Source: Actinopolymorpha singaporensis (GTDB lineage Bacteria; Actinomycetota; Actinomycetes; Propionibacteriales; Actinopolymorphaceae). From it: a stretch of 64,000 nt of DNA. The DNA lies in the NCBI RefSeq assembly GCF_900104745.1, contig NZ_LT629732.1, positions 5,691,981 through 5,755,980 of the forward strand, in the 5' to 3' direction. Below are positions 56,014 to 64,000 of this stretch, piece after piece. A model generated the notes under the pieces. The model saw only the letters and a list, made by a program, of their open reading frames with translations, had not been told where the DNA came from and did not search any database. Each line of letters begins with the position of its first letter. Position 1 is the first letter of the stretch. Made by a program: the position numbers and the translations under genes.

Positions 56014-57066
56014 ATGACTCCCTCCCACCCCTGTTCCGCACGTCCGGCGCTCCCACGTGGCGCCGCCTCGTCGATCATGGCCGGTCTCGTGCTCGTGGTG
56101 CTCCTGGCGAACGCGACGGCCGCGTCCGCGGCCGCATCGGCCCCGGCGCCGGCACGCTGGGTGTGGCCGCTGTCTCCGCGCCCGGAGATCGGCCAGCGCT
56201 TCGATCCGCCGGACGCCCCGTGGGGCCGGGGCCATCGCGGCGTCGACCTGCTCGGCTCCGACGGCCAACAGGTCCGGGCCGCGGGTGCGGGGGTGGTCAC
56301 CTATGCAGGACTCCTCGCCGGCCGCGGAGTCGTCTCCGTCCGCCATGGAGACCTCCGTACGACCTACCAGCCGGTGAGCCCGGACGTCCCGGTCGGCGCC
56401 CACGTCGACGCCGGTGACGTGGTGGGTTCGCTGCGCGCGGACGGCAGCCACTGCGCACCGCGAACGTGCCTGCACTGGGGGTTGCTCCGCGGCGACGACT
56501 ACCTGGACCCGCTGTCCCTTCTCGGCACCGGCCCGCCGCGCCTGCTCCCCCTCGACGTGCCGCGCACCACCGGGGTGCCGCTGACGACGGCGCGGTGGAC
56601 GCCGTTCACCCTGCCGTCACATTGGGAAGTCCCAGCCGACCTGGCCGCGGGCTCGCCGGGCGTCCCCTCCCAACCGGCCGACTCCGCCCAACCGGGCGAG
56701 TCCTCCCTGGAGACGGAATCGTCGCCAACAGGGCCACCGATGGCGCTGCCGTCGCTCGCCGTGCCCTCTCCGAGTCCCAGGGACCCGGACCGGCAGGGCC
56801 GTCGGCTCGACGCCCGCGCTCCCGAGATCCCCACGCTGCTCACCACGGTCATGGCTCCCGCGGCGGGTGCGCTCGCCGGGGCGGTCGCGGCGGGCCTGCT
56901 GGTCCGGCGCAGCAGCACACCGATGAGCCGGCCACCGTTACCGCCTTCTCCGCCGCCCACCCCGGCGTTCGGGCCCGCGCGCCGGTTGCACCTGCGCCGC
57001 CGGCGACGTCCGGCGCCGGTCGTGGACCTCGCCTCGATGCGCCGCCGGTCCGGGCGTGCGGCCTGA
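56014..57066 (+). CDS. M23 family (LytM-type) peptidase
   Basis: A 350-residue exported peptidase or peptidase-like protein of cell-wall type. A signal segment covers about residues 20-42 (MAGLVLVVLLANATAASAAASA). The M23 fold has its metal ligands in GHRGVDLLG (His74, Asp78) and CLHWG (His154), with GAGVVTYAGLLAGRGVVSVRHGDLRTTYQPV between them. A Pro/Ser linker and a C-terminal membrane helix (VMAPAAGALAGAVAAGLLV) follow, then an Arg-rich tail, so it is probably anchored. The M23 gene facing rpsB is a common actinobacterial arrangement. ATG 56014 is chosen; ATG 56077 is possible. Confidence 0.88.
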   Translation: MTPSHPCSARPALPRGAASSIMAGLVLVVLLANATAASAAASAPAPARWVWPLSPRPEIGQRFDPPDAPWGRGHRGVDLLGSDGQQVRAAGAGVVTYAGLLAGRGVVSVRHGDLRTTYQPVSPDVPVGAHVDAGDVVGSLRADGSHCAPRTCLHWGLLRGDDYLDPLSLLGTGPPRLLPLDVPRTTGVPLTTARWTPFTLPSHWEVPADLAAGSPGVPSQPADSAQPGESSLETESSPTGPPMALPSLAVPSPSPRDPDRQGRRLDARAPEIPTLLTTVMAPAAGALAGAVAAGLLVRRSSTPMSRPPLPPSPPPTPAFGPARRLHLRRRRRPAPVVDLASMRRRSGRAA

Positions 57067-57111
57067 CAACGAGATGCCGGCGTGCGCACCGCGCTGGACC
57101 TGGGACATGCC

Positions 57112-58302
57112 CTAGCCCAGGATCTGGGCGAGGCCGGTCGCGAGTCGCTCGTACTCCTCGGCCGCGTTGTACGCCTGGGCCGAGACCCGCAGGAACCCGC
57201 GGTCACGCCAGCAGGTGACAGCCGCCTCGACCCGCAGGTCCTGCGCGATGCGGGCGGACAGTGCGCGCGCACCTTCCTCGTCGGTGGCGACCCCAGCCGG
57301 CAAGGGGATGATGCGCATCGACAGCTCGGCCGCGCCTCCGGCGGCCTGCCACCCCACGCCGAGAGCGGTGCCCACCACCTGCTGCCCGTAGGCCGCCAGC
57401 GCGTTGTTGTGGTCGCGCAGCCGCTTCGGCTGCCAAGCAGCGAAGAAGTCGAGCGCGTCGGGAACGGCGAGCCAGGCGGAGTCGTCGGCGGTTCCCTGCT
57501 GGTCGAACGCTGCCGGAAACTGGTGTGCCTCGTTCCAGGAGGCGACCAGCGGGCGGATCCGGTCCCGCCACGGCTGGGCGATCCACAGGCCGGCGACCCC
57601 GCGGGGGGCAAACGCCCACTTGTGGAAGTTGCCCACCCAGAAGTCGGCCCCGAGTGCTTCGACCTGAACCGGCAGCATCCCTGGTACGTGTGCGCCGTCG
57701 ACCAGGGTCGCCACGTCTTGTGCCCTCGCGGCGGCGGCGATCCCCGCGACCGGGAACAGCCGCGCGGTCTGGGAGGTGATCTGGTCGATGATCAGGAGGC
57801 GCGTGCGGCTGGTGAAGGCGCCCACGACCGCGCTGGTCACCTCCTCGTCGGAGGCGAGCAGATCGACCTGGGCGGTCACCACCCGCGCTCCCGCCGAGCG
57901 CGCCCAGCGGTGGGCGGCGAGAGTCACCGCTCCATAGCTGTGGTCGGTCAGGACCACCTCGTCGTCCGGCCTCAACGGGAACGAGGCCAGCACCGTGCTC
58001 ACGCCCGCGGTCGCGTTGCCGACCAGACCCACGGAGCCCGGCGCGGCACCGAGAAAGGCGGCCGCGCGCTCCCGGGCATGCTGGACCGCGGGGACGCGTA
58101 CCTCGCGGTAGTAGTTCATCGGGTTCGCGTCCGACAGGTCGCGCCACCGGGTCTGGGCGGCTCGAACCACTCGCGGGACAGCACCGAAGGACCCGTGGTT
58201 GAGATGCGCTCGGCCAGGATCGAGATCCCATGCCGAACGAGGGTTTCCCCAGTCGGGCGCGCCCGCCGAGTCTGACTTCGCCGTCGGCGCCTCACCGGTC
58301 AT
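57112..58302 (-). CDS. Aminotransferase class V / isopenicillin-N-epimerase-like protein
   Basis: A 396-residue PLP enzyme. The core is HLNHGSFGAVPRVVRAAQTRWRDLSDANPMNYYREV, GLVGNATAGVSTVLASF, LIIDQITSQTARLFPV, TLVDGAHVPGMLPVQVEALGADFWVGNFHKWAFAPRGVAGLW (PLP Lys in NFHKW) and the C-terminal LSMRIIPLP. It belongs to the cysteine-desulfurase/epimerase-like group; substrate unknown. The ATG 58302 is chosen for the family start; ATG 58380, with a weak AGGGG, would add 26 residues. It follows xerC on the same strand by about 110 bases. Confidence 0.85.
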   Translation of the reverse strand: MTGEAPTAKSDSAGAPDWGNPRSAWDLDPGRAHLNHGSFGAVPRVVRAAQTRWRDLSDANPMNYYREVRVPAVQHARERAAAFLGAAPGSVGLVGNATAGVSTVLASFPLRPDDEVVLTDHSYGAVTLAAHRWARSAGARVVTAQVDLLASDEEVTSAVVGAFTSRTRLLIIDQITSQTARLFPVAGIAAAARAQDVATLVDGAHVPGMLPVQVEALGADFWVGNFHKWAFAPRGVAGLWIAQPWRDRIRPLVASWNEAHQFPAAFDQQGTADDSAWLAVPDALDFFAAWQPKRLRDHNNALAAYGQQVVGTALGVGWQAAGGAAELSMRIIPLPAGVATDEEGARALSARIAQDLRVEAAVTCWRDRGFLRVSAQAYNAAEEYERLATGLAQILG

Positions 58303-58412
58303 CGCCGTCACGTCCCAGGTCACGACGGGCGATTGTGCCACGCTCACCACGCTGGACGTACGCCCCACGCTCGTGCGCATCTGGACAACCCCTGGGTGCG
58401 CGCGTTCGGCCC

Positions 58413-59477
58413 TCAGGCGCGCGGATGCGCCTGCTGGTACACCTTGCGCAGCCGTTCCGCGGAGACGTGGGTGTAGATCTGCGTGGTCGCCATCGAGGCG
58501 TGTCCGAGGAACTCCTGCACGGTGCGCAGGTCGGCGCCACCTTCGAGCAGGTGGGTCGCGACCGAGTGGCGCAGGCCGTGTGGTGCGAGGTCGGGTGCGT
58601 CCGGAACGTCGGCCAGCCTGGCGTGCACCAGCCTGCGGACCGTGCGCTGGTCGAGCCGCCCACCACGTACCCCGACAAACAGCGCGGGCCCGCTCCGGTC
58701 GGTGCACAACCTGCCGCGGGCCGTCCGCAGGTAGTCGTTCAGCGCCTCGGCCGCCGGGACCCCGAACGGCACCGAGCGTTCCTTGCGCCCCTTGCCGAGC
58801 ACTCGTACCAGCCGGCGGCCCTGATCGATGTCGTCGACGTCCAGGGCGACAAGTTCGCCGACCCGGACACCGGTCGCGTAGAGAAGTTCGAGAACAGCGC
58901 GGTCGCGACTTCCGACGGGCGACCCGTCGTCGCTGGCGACGGCGGCGACCCGCAACAGTCGACCGGCCTCGTCCTGGCGGAGCACGCCCGGCAGAGTGCG
59001 GCGCGGCTTGGGCGAACCGAGCAGCAGCCCGGGATCTTCGGGCAGGACTCCGGTGCGGTGGGCCCAGGCGGTGAAGGTCCGGGCCGCCGCCGCGCGGCGG
59101 GCGAGGGTGGTTCGGGCTCGGCCCCCGGCCTGGATCCCGGCCAGCCAGTCGCGAAGCAGGTGGATGTCGATCAGGCCGAGCGGGCCGGTCGCGGCCTCGC
59201 CTCCTCCACCAGAGTGTTCATGGTCCTTCTCAGCGGCTCCGTCACCGTCCGCGGCACCGGGGTCGACCGCATCACCGCCCTCGTCCGCCCCAGCGGTGCT
59301 CCGGACGGACTGCACGTGCTCGAACAGGCTCCGGATGTCGCCGAGATATGCCCGAACCGAGTGCTCGGACAGGTCACGCTCAGCCTGGAGGTGGCGGGCG
59401 AAGGCAGCGAGCGTGGACTCGGCCCACTCGGGTCCGGGCCGACCGGGGGCGCGTTCGGCTTTCACAACTACGACCAT
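58413..59477 (-). CDS. xerC: Tyrosine recombinase XerC
   Basis: XerC-type recombinase of the chromosome-dimer resolution pathway. The N-terminal SAM-like domain (LAAFARHLQAERDLSEHSVRAYLGDIRSLFEH) is split by a 45-residue Asp/Gly/Glu-rich insert (about residues 60-100) before LGLIDIHLLRDWLAGIQ. The catalytic residues are Arg in YATGVRVGELVAL, Lys in LGKGRKERSVPFG, His-x-x-Arg in HGLRHSVATHLLEGG, His in FLGHAS and Tyr in TTQIYTHVS. The 354 residues exceed the usual ~300 because of the insert. ATG 59477 has only a weak ribosome site. It is encoded between dprA and rpsB. Confidence 0.94.
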   Translation of the reverse strand: MVVVVKAERAPGRPGPEWAESTLAAFARHLQAERDLSEHSVRAYLGDIRSLFEHVQSVRSTAGADEGGDAVDPGAADGDGAAEKDHEHSGGGGEAATGPLGLIDIHLLRDWLAGIQAGGRARTTLARRAAAARTFTAWAHRTGVLPEDPGLLLGSPKPRRTLPGVLRQDEAGRLLRVAAVASDDGSPVGSRDRAVLELLYATGVRVGELVALDVDDIDQGRRLVRVLGKGRKERSVPFGVPAAEALNDYLRTARGRLCTDRSGPALFVGVRGGRLDQRTVRRLVHARLADVPDAPDLAPHGLRHSVATHLLEGGADLRTVQEFLGHASMATTQIYTHVSAERLRKVYQQAHPRA

Positions 59478-59550
59478 GCCGCATCCGACGTCTTCACGGG
59501 AGGGCGACCGGCCGAGGAAGCGAGCCGCTGCTCGGTGCGGGTCGCGGCGG

Positions 59551-60864
59551 TCATGGGCCGCTCGACTGGTGTCGGCGGGTGTCCCGCTCCCGGGCCGACA
59601 ACCGCCAGCCGGTCCCCTGGCGTTCGACGAAGCCGAGCAGGAACAGCTCCCCGAGCGCGGCGAGCACCTCGTCGGCGGCCACCCCCGCTGACCGGGCGAT
59701 GGAGGCGACACCGCTCGCCCGCAGAACCGGCACCGCCTCCAGCACCTGGCGCGCCCGCGGGTCCAGACCGTCCCGTGACCGGCTGACCCCGGTCTTCGGT
59801 GAGGCGAGGTCCATGCCCAGTCGGCCGATCTGTTCCACGACCTCCTCGGCGTCGGTGACCAGGACGGCGCCGCCGTCGCGGACCAGCCGGTGTACCCCTG
59901 CCGAGGCAACGGAAGTCACCGGCCCCGGCACGCCCATCACCTCCCGATGGCACCGATCGGCCCAGCTCGCGGTGTTGAGCGCCCCGCTGCGCAGTGCCGC
60001 CTCCACCACGACGGTGCCCAGGGTCAGTGCCGCGATCAGGCGGTTGCGGATGAGGAAGCGCGGCCGGCGCGGAGTCGATCCGGGCGGCACCTCGCTGATC
60101 ACCAGTCCGGCGTCGGCGATCCAGCTCAGGAGCTGTTCGTGCGCCCGGGGATAGGGGACGTCCACGCCGGAAGCGAGGACGGCGACCGTGCAGCCACCCG
60201 CGGCGAGCGCGCCGCGGTGGGCAGCCGCGTCGATTCCGAACGCGCCTCCGGACACGATCGTCACGTCGTGGTCGGCGGCACCGGATGCGAGCTCGGCCGC
60301 GACGTACAGGCCGTACTCGGTGGCCGCCCGGGCTCCGACGAAAGCGCACGAGCGTGCGGTCACGGCCCGCAGATCCGTGCGCCCGCGCACCCACAGCGCC
60401 AGCGGAGGACCTCCGCGTCCGTCGATGGTCCCGGCCACGTCCAGGACGTCGAGCGAGGGCGGCCACTCGGCGTCGCCGGGGCAGACCAGCCGGCCGCCGA
60501 CGGTGGCAGCGGTCTCCAGGTCGCGGTCGGGGTCGAAGGCCGCGAGCCGGGACTGGTAGTCGCCGAGCCTGCGGCCCGGGAACCGGCTCGTGCGGATGGC
60601 GTCGTAGGCGGCCTCGGCGCCGTGCTCGGCGACGAAGCGGGCCAGGGTCAGATCACCGGGTTCGCCGAGACGGGTCAGAGCGGCCCGGGCCCGGCGTTCG
60701 GCCGAGGTGACCCCGCCTCGGCTGTCCCGTGCCGAGGAGTCGACCGCCGCCGGAGCCCCTACTCCACGACGGTTCTCCTGGTTCTCCGGACTCCTCGTGG
60801 AACCCGGGTCGCCTACGCCGTCCAGGCCGAGTTGGCCGGGTGCGTCACCAGCTGGGTTGGCCAT
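59551..60864 (-). CDS. dprA: DNA-processing protein DprA
   Basis: DprA loads RecA on incoming single-stranded DNA in transformation. The Rossmann-like core is CAFVGARAATEYGLYVAAELASGAADHDVTIVSGGAFGIDAAAHRGALAAGGCTVAVLASGVDVPYPRAHEQLL, followed by FLIRNRLIAALTLGTVVVEAALRSGALNTA and a C-terminal winged-helix-like domain. The 437 residues include an N-terminal Gly/Asp-rich extension (residues 1-55) before the SAM-like domain. The ATG is one base past the comM stop, so the genes are coupled. Confidence 0.95.
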   Translation of the reverse strand: MANPAGDAPGQLGLDGVGDPGSTRSPENQENRRGVGAPAAVDSSARDSRGGVTSAERRARAALTRLGEPGDLTLARFVAEHGAEAAYDAIRTSRFPGRRLGDYQSRLAAFDPDRDLETAATVGGRLVCPGDAEWPPSLDVLDVAGTIDGRGGPPLALWVRGRTDLRAVTARSCAFVGARAATEYGLYVAAELASGAADHDVTIVSGGAFGIDAAAHRGALAAGGCTVAVLASGVDVPYPRAHEQLLSWIADAGLVISEVPPGSTPRRPRFLIRNRLIAALTLGTVVVEAALRSGALNTASWADRCHREVMGVPGPVTSVASAGVHRLVRDGGAVLVTDAEEVVEQIGRLGMDLASPKTGVSRSRDGLDPRARQVLEAVPVLRASGVASIARSAGVAADEVLAALGELFLLGFVERQGTGWRLSARERDTRRHQSSGP

Positions 60865-60865
60865 G

Positions 60866-62521
60866 TCAGCGGCTCCGTCGTCTCGGTGTGGACTCCCCCG
60901 CCACCGCGACCGGAACCGATGCGACGGGTGGCACCGCGCCGTGCCTTCCTGTGTCCCGGCGGAAGGGCTCCCTGCCCAGCCGCAGCGTCAGTGCCGCGAA
61001 CACGTCCTGCCGCCCGGGGCGGTCGCGGCCGGCCAGATCCGCGAGGGTCCAGGCCAGGCGGAGCACCCTGTCGGCACCGCGGGCGGTGATCCAGCCTGAG
61101 CTGAGCTGGCTCTCCACGGCGGGCAACGCGTCCGGCTCGGGTGGCCAGCGTCGCCGCAGCTCGTAGCCGGGCACGTGGGCGTTCAGCGTCCACGGATCGT
61201 GCGCGAAGCGCCGGACCTGGCGCTGCCTGGCCGCTCGCACCCGCTCCGCGACGACGGCACTGGGCTCGACCAGGCTCTGGTCGGCGACCATCTCCGCCCG
61301 GGCGACGGGCTCGACAAACTGCATGATGTCGATCCGGTCCTTGATCGGACCGGACAGACGATGCTGGTAGCGGCTCCTGGCCTGTGGGGTGCAGGTGCAG
61401 TAGAGGCCCTTGCCGTAGGCGCGTCCGCACGGGCACGGGTTGGACGCGATCACCAGTTGGAAGCGGGCGGGAAACCTGGCTGTGCCGGCCGCCCGGGCGA
61501 TGACCACCTCGCCGTGTTCGAGCGGCTGGCGCAGCGCGTCGAGCACCGTGGGCCTGAACTCGGGAGCCTCGTCCAGAAACAGCACCCCCCGGTGGGCCAG
61601 CGACACCGCGCCCGGCCGGGCCGTCCGGGCACCCCCGCCGACGATCGCCGGAAGGGAGGCGGAGTGGTGGGGATCGCAGAACGGCGGCCGCACCACCAGC
61701 GGAGCGTGTGAGGGCAACAACCCCGCGACCGAGTGGATGGCGGTCACCTCCAGCGCCTCCCGCTGGTCGAGGTCGGGGAGCAACGAGGGCATCCGCTCGG
61801 CCAGCATCGTCTTGCCGGCGCCCGGCGGACCCGACATCGCGAGGTGGTGCCCACCGGCGGCGGCCACCTCGACCGCCTTCCGGGCGGCTGCCTGACCGAG
61901 CACCTCGGCGAGATCGAGCCCGGCCAGCCGATCCGAGCGCGGCAGCACACTGTGCTCGGCTGCCGCCGGATCGTCCTCGGCGGGATAGGGCGGCTCGTCG
62001 GGCAGCTCCTCCCCGCACAACAGAGCCATCGTCTGCCGCAGTGACCGCACACCGAAGACCTCCACTCCGGCCACCAGCCTTGCCTCGTCGACGTTGGGCT
62101 CGGGAACGACGAACCGCGTCCGGCCCGCCGTGGCGGCGGCGAGCACGGAGGGGAGGGTGCCCCGGATGGGTTTGAGGCGGCCGTCGAGCCCGAGCTCACC
62201 GAGCAGCACCACGTCGTCGAGCCGGTCCTGCGGAACGGCCTGGGCCGCACCCAGCACCGCCATCGCGATGGCCAGGTCGAAATGGGCGCCGGCCTTCGGC
62301 AAGGTGGCCGGTGACAGCGCCACCGTGAGCTTGCGCTGCGGCCAGCCCTGGCCGGAGTTGGCGACGGCGGCACGCACCCGCGACCGCGCCTCGGCCAACG
62401 CGGCGTCTGGCAGGCCCACCAGGCTGAACCCGGGAAGGCCGTTGCCAATGTGGGCCTCCACGTCGACGACGTGGCCCTCCACTCCGGACAGGGAAACGGA
62501 CCGGGCACGAGCGAGCGTCAT
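60866..62521 (-). CDS. comM: YifB family Mg-chelatase-like AAA ATPase (ComM)
   Basis: ComM/YifB is a hexameric helicase-like AAA+ protein; in Gram-negative species it drives branch migration during transformation. The N-terminal domain is GHVVDVEAHIGNGLPGFSLVGLPDAALAEARSRVRAA and LTVALSPATLPKAGAHFDLAIAMAVL. Walker A is GPPGAGKTMLAERMPSLLPDL, Walker B LFLDEAPEF, and the cysteines of NPCPCGRAYGKGLYCTCTPQ are the Mg_chelatase zinc-finger-like part. The 551 residues match. It overlaps yraN by four bases. Confidence 0.96.
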   Translation of the reverse strand: MTLARARSVSLSGVEGHVVDVEAHIGNGLPGFSLVGLPDAALAEARSRVRAAVANSGQGWPQRKLTVALSPATLPKAGAHFDLAIAMAVLGAAQAVPQDRLDDVVLLGELGLDGRLKPIRGTLPSVLAAATAGRTRFVVPEPNVDEARLVAGVEVFGVRSLRQTMALLCGEELPDEPPYPAEDDPAAAEHSVLPRSDRLAGLDLAEVLGQAAARKAVEVAAAGGHHLAMSGPPGAGKTMLAERMPSLLPDLDQREALEVTAIHSVAGLLPSHAPLVVRPPFCDPHHSASLPAIVGGGARTARPGAVSLAHRGVLFLDEAPEFRPTVLDALRQPLEHGEVVIARAAGTARFPARFQLVIASNPCPCGRAYGKGLYCTCTPQARSRYQHRLSGPIKDRIDIMQFVEPVARAEMVADQSLVEPSAVVAERVRAARQRQVRRFAHDPWTLNAHVPGYELRRRWPPEPDALPAVESQLSSGWITARGADRVLRLAWTLADLAGRDRPGRQDVFAALTLRLGREPFRRDTGRHGAVPPVASVPVAVAGESTPRRRSR

Positions 62522-62877
62522 CCGTCGATCCCCCGTACGTGCTCGATCTGGGCGGGAGCCGACCCCCGGCGGAGTATGCCGACGACGTCGATCCGGACCG
62601 CACGCGGCCGAAGGTCGTGGTCGGCGAGGAAACGCGCGGCGAGCCGGCGTAGCCGCGCGGCCTTCTCCGCCGTCACCGCCTCCAGCGGGGTCCCGAACAT
62701 CACGCCGGACCTGGTCTTGACCTCACACACGACCAGGGTCTGCTCGTCCCGCGCGACGATGTCGATCTCGCCGATGTCACAGCGCCAGTTGCGGGCCAGG
62801 ACGGCGAATCCGGCCTCCTGCAGATGCCGGGCCGCCAGCTCCTCGCCGTGGCGTCCGACCAGGTCTTTCACTCGCAT
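62518..62877 (-). CDS. yraN: UPF0102 / YraN family nuclease-like protein
   Basis: A 119-residue protein of the YraN family with a restriction-endonuclease-like fold. GRHGEELAARHLQEAGFAVLARNWRCDIGEIDIVARDEQTLVVCEVKTRSG contains the E...D..E.K residues of the PD-(D/E)XK type; VTAEKAARLRRLAARFL follows. The function in actinobacteria is unknown, but its linkage with comM and dprA suggests DNA processing. The start is at 62877; the ATGA overlap with comM indicates coupling. Confidence 0.94.
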   Translation of the reverse strand: MRVKDLVGRHGEELAARHLQEAGFAVLARNWRCDIGEIDIVARDEQTLVVCEVKTRSGVMFGTPLEAVTAEKAARLRRLAARFLADHDLRPRAVRIDVVGILRRGSAPAQIEHVRGIDG

Positions 62878-62942
62878 CGGTGCTCACCTCCGCGACCACT
62901 GTGGCCGGACGCGCGGGCTGGTTTCGGGGCGGCGAGACGGAC

Positions 62943-62978
62943 TGTGGACAAGGCCGCCGGCGTACCGACTGTGGACAG
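62943..62978. promoter_or_regulatory. Two DnaA-box-like repeats upstream of yraN
   Basis: TGTGGACAA (62943-62951) and TGTGGACAG (62970-62978) lie in direct orientation, 27 bases apart, inside the shared repeat GACTGTGGACA. The first is a perfect TTGTCCACA on the minus strand. They sit in the divergent gap between yraN and the ThDP enzyme. Confidence 0.5.
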
Positions 62979-63050
62979 AAACCGGTCGCCACGCGGGTGT
63001 TGCGGGAGGCGGCTGATATGACGGGAGTCCGCGCAGAAGGGAGGGAGCAG

Positions 63051-64000
63051 ATGACCCAGACCGTCGCCGGGACGGCTGTCCGGCAGCTTGTCGAGGCCGG
63101 CGTCCGGACCGCGTACACGGTTCCGGGAGAGTCCTTTCTCCCTCTGCTCGACGCCTGGGAGGCCGAGCACGGCGTACGCCTGGTCTCGACTCGGCACGAG
63201 TCCGGGGCGGCGTTCATGGCGGAGGCGGAGGCCAAGCTGACCGGGCGGCCGGCGCTCGCCCTGGCCAGCCGCGGTCCCGGGGCTGCCAACCTCGCCATCG
63301 GCGTACACACCGCGCGCCAGGACCAGACGCCGCTGATCGCGATCCTCGGACAGGTGGAGTCCGGCGCACGTGGCCGGGAGTCGTTCCAGGAGGTCGACCT
63401 CGCCGCCATGTACGCCCCACTCACCGGATGGGCGCGGGAGGCACGCGCCGCCGAGGAGGTGCCGTCGCTGTTGGCCGAGGCCCACCGAGCGGCGACCGGG
63501 CCGCGCCCCGGGCCGGTGGCGCTAGCGGTGCCGGCGGACTTCTGGACCGCTGCGTACGACGAGGGGATGCCGCTCGCGCCCGGCGGCGACCAGCACGCCC
63601 AAACGGCCCGCTCCAGCGGCGAGTCGGCCGACGAGTCAGCGGACGGGCTCGCCGAACACCTCGCCGGCCTGCTGTCGTCGGCGCACCGACCGGTGGCGAT
63701 CTGCGGTCCAGGCGACCGGGTGGGCCGGGAGACCCTGCGGGCCGCCTGCGAGGCCGCCGGCTTCGGGGTCTACTCCGCGTTCCGGCGGCAGGACTGCTTC
63801 GACGAGGACCACCCGCACTTCCTCGGGCACCTCGGTCTCGGCGTACCCGCGCAGGTGCGCCAGGCGCTTGACGAGGCCGACCTGGTGATGGTCCTCGGCA
63901 CCCGGCTGGATGCGATCACCGCGCAGGACCACCGCTACCCCCTGCCCCACCAGCACCTGGTCCTGGTGGGCACCGGCCTGCCAAGGCCAAGGCACCCGGG
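63051..64000 (+). CDS. Thiamine-diphosphate-dependent enzyme (acetolactate-synthase-like), partial
   Basis: The frame opens with ATG 63051, eight bases after GGAGGG, and runs off the right edge with no stop codon, giving 316 residues. It starts TQTVAGTAVRQLVEAGVRTAYTVPGESFLPLLDAWEAEHGVRLVSTRHESGAAFMAEAEAKLTG; the catalytic Glu of ThDP enzymes is in RHESGAAFMAEA. LASRGPGAANLAIGVHTARQDQTPLIAILGQV and the central Rossmann-like domain (PVAICGPGDRVGRE ... DLVMVLGTRLD) follow. Acetolactate synthase, oxalyl-CoA decarboxylase or benzoylformate-decarboxylase-type activity cannot be told apart from this part. An in-frame ATG at 63018 is unlikely. Confidence 0.9.
   Translation, partial: MTQTVAGTAVRQLVEAGVRTAYTVPGESFLPLLDAWEAEHGVRLVSTRHESGAAFMAEAEAKLTGRPALALASRGPGAANLAIGVHTARQDQTPLIAILGQVESGARGRESFQEVDLAAMYAPLTGWAREARAAEEVPSLLAEAHRAATGPRPGPVALAVPADFWTAAYDEGMPLAPGGDQHAQTARSSGESADESADGLAEHLAGLLSSAHRPVAICGPGDRVGRETLRAACEAAGFGVYSAFRRQDCFDEDHPHFLGHLGLGVPAQVRQALDEADLVMVLGTRLDAITAQDHRYPLPHQHLVLVGTGLPRPRHP

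Noticed and set aside
1-64000. CRISPR arrays, insertion sequences, tRNA and rRNA genes
   Set aside because: The tandem repeats seen have 5-15 bp units without spacers; no transposase motif, terminal inverted repeats or tRNA-like cloverleaf was recognised.

Overview
The window is high-GC actinobacterial chromosome (Actinomycetota). The evidence is uniformly G/C-rich third codon positions, many GTG starts, a MEP-pathway ispG/dxr pair, F420-type oxidoreductases, Tat lipoproteins, WXG100 proteins and an actinobacterial-type SOS box. The gene order fits a soil member of the Propionibacteriales (Kribbella/Actinopolymorpha/Nocardioides-like), but that placement is an inference from style and not from a database match. 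No tRNA, rRNA, CRISPR array, insertion sequence or prophage was seen.

The backbone, read right to left on the minus strand, is the conserved actinobacterial housekeeping series: yraN-comM-dprA-xerC (62877-58413), rpsB-tsf-pyrH-frr-cdsA (55541-51140), rlmN (44697), dxr-rseP-ispG-GNAT (31466-26723), proS (20116), and rimP-nusA-ylxR-infB-DUF503-rbfA-truB-ribF-rpsO (9547-11). These genes make ribosomal proteins, translation factors, ribosome-maturation factors, tRNA/rRNA modification enzymes, lipid and isoprenoid precursors and DNA-processing proteins. Many neighbours touch or overlap by a few bases, as in operons.

Accessory blocks interrupt this backbone, mostly on the plus strand. Between rimP and proS (9.9-18.3 kb) lie a ferritin-like lipoprotein with a DUF4439 partner, a Tat-exported GxGYxYP protein, a HAD phosphatase, a gamma-glutamyltransferase-like enzyme, a DUF1835 protein behind a ~155-nt leader, and an AraC regulator with a three-copy operator. 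Between proS and the GNAT gene (20.3-26.7 kb) lie a small leaderless ORF whose start codon sits inside a LexA-type box, an EbfC-WXG100-(CpnT N-domain) type VII cassette lacking a toxin domain, a DUF389 membrane protein and a fused 5-oxoprolinase. Between dxr and rlmN (31.5-43.5 kb) lie a TetR/F420-oxidoreductase pair, folD, purU, a papain-like peptidase without a signal peptide, DUF6328, a D-threonate-type kinase/PdxA2 pair, a metallophosphoesterase/beta-propeller fusion, and an APH/TetR pair. Between rlmN and cdsA (44.8-51.1 kb) lie remnants of a MarR/MMPL divergon, a PPOX F420 protein, a heterodimeric ABC exporter and a histidine phosphatase.

The right edge holds a thiamine-diphosphate enzyme that runs off the window. 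The most unusual points are the SOS-box small ORF next to the truncated type VII cassette, the perfect 12-bp operator repeats before the AraC gene, the MarR/MMPL deletion scar, the asymmetric ABC pair, and the tandem-repeat-built N-terminus of TruB.
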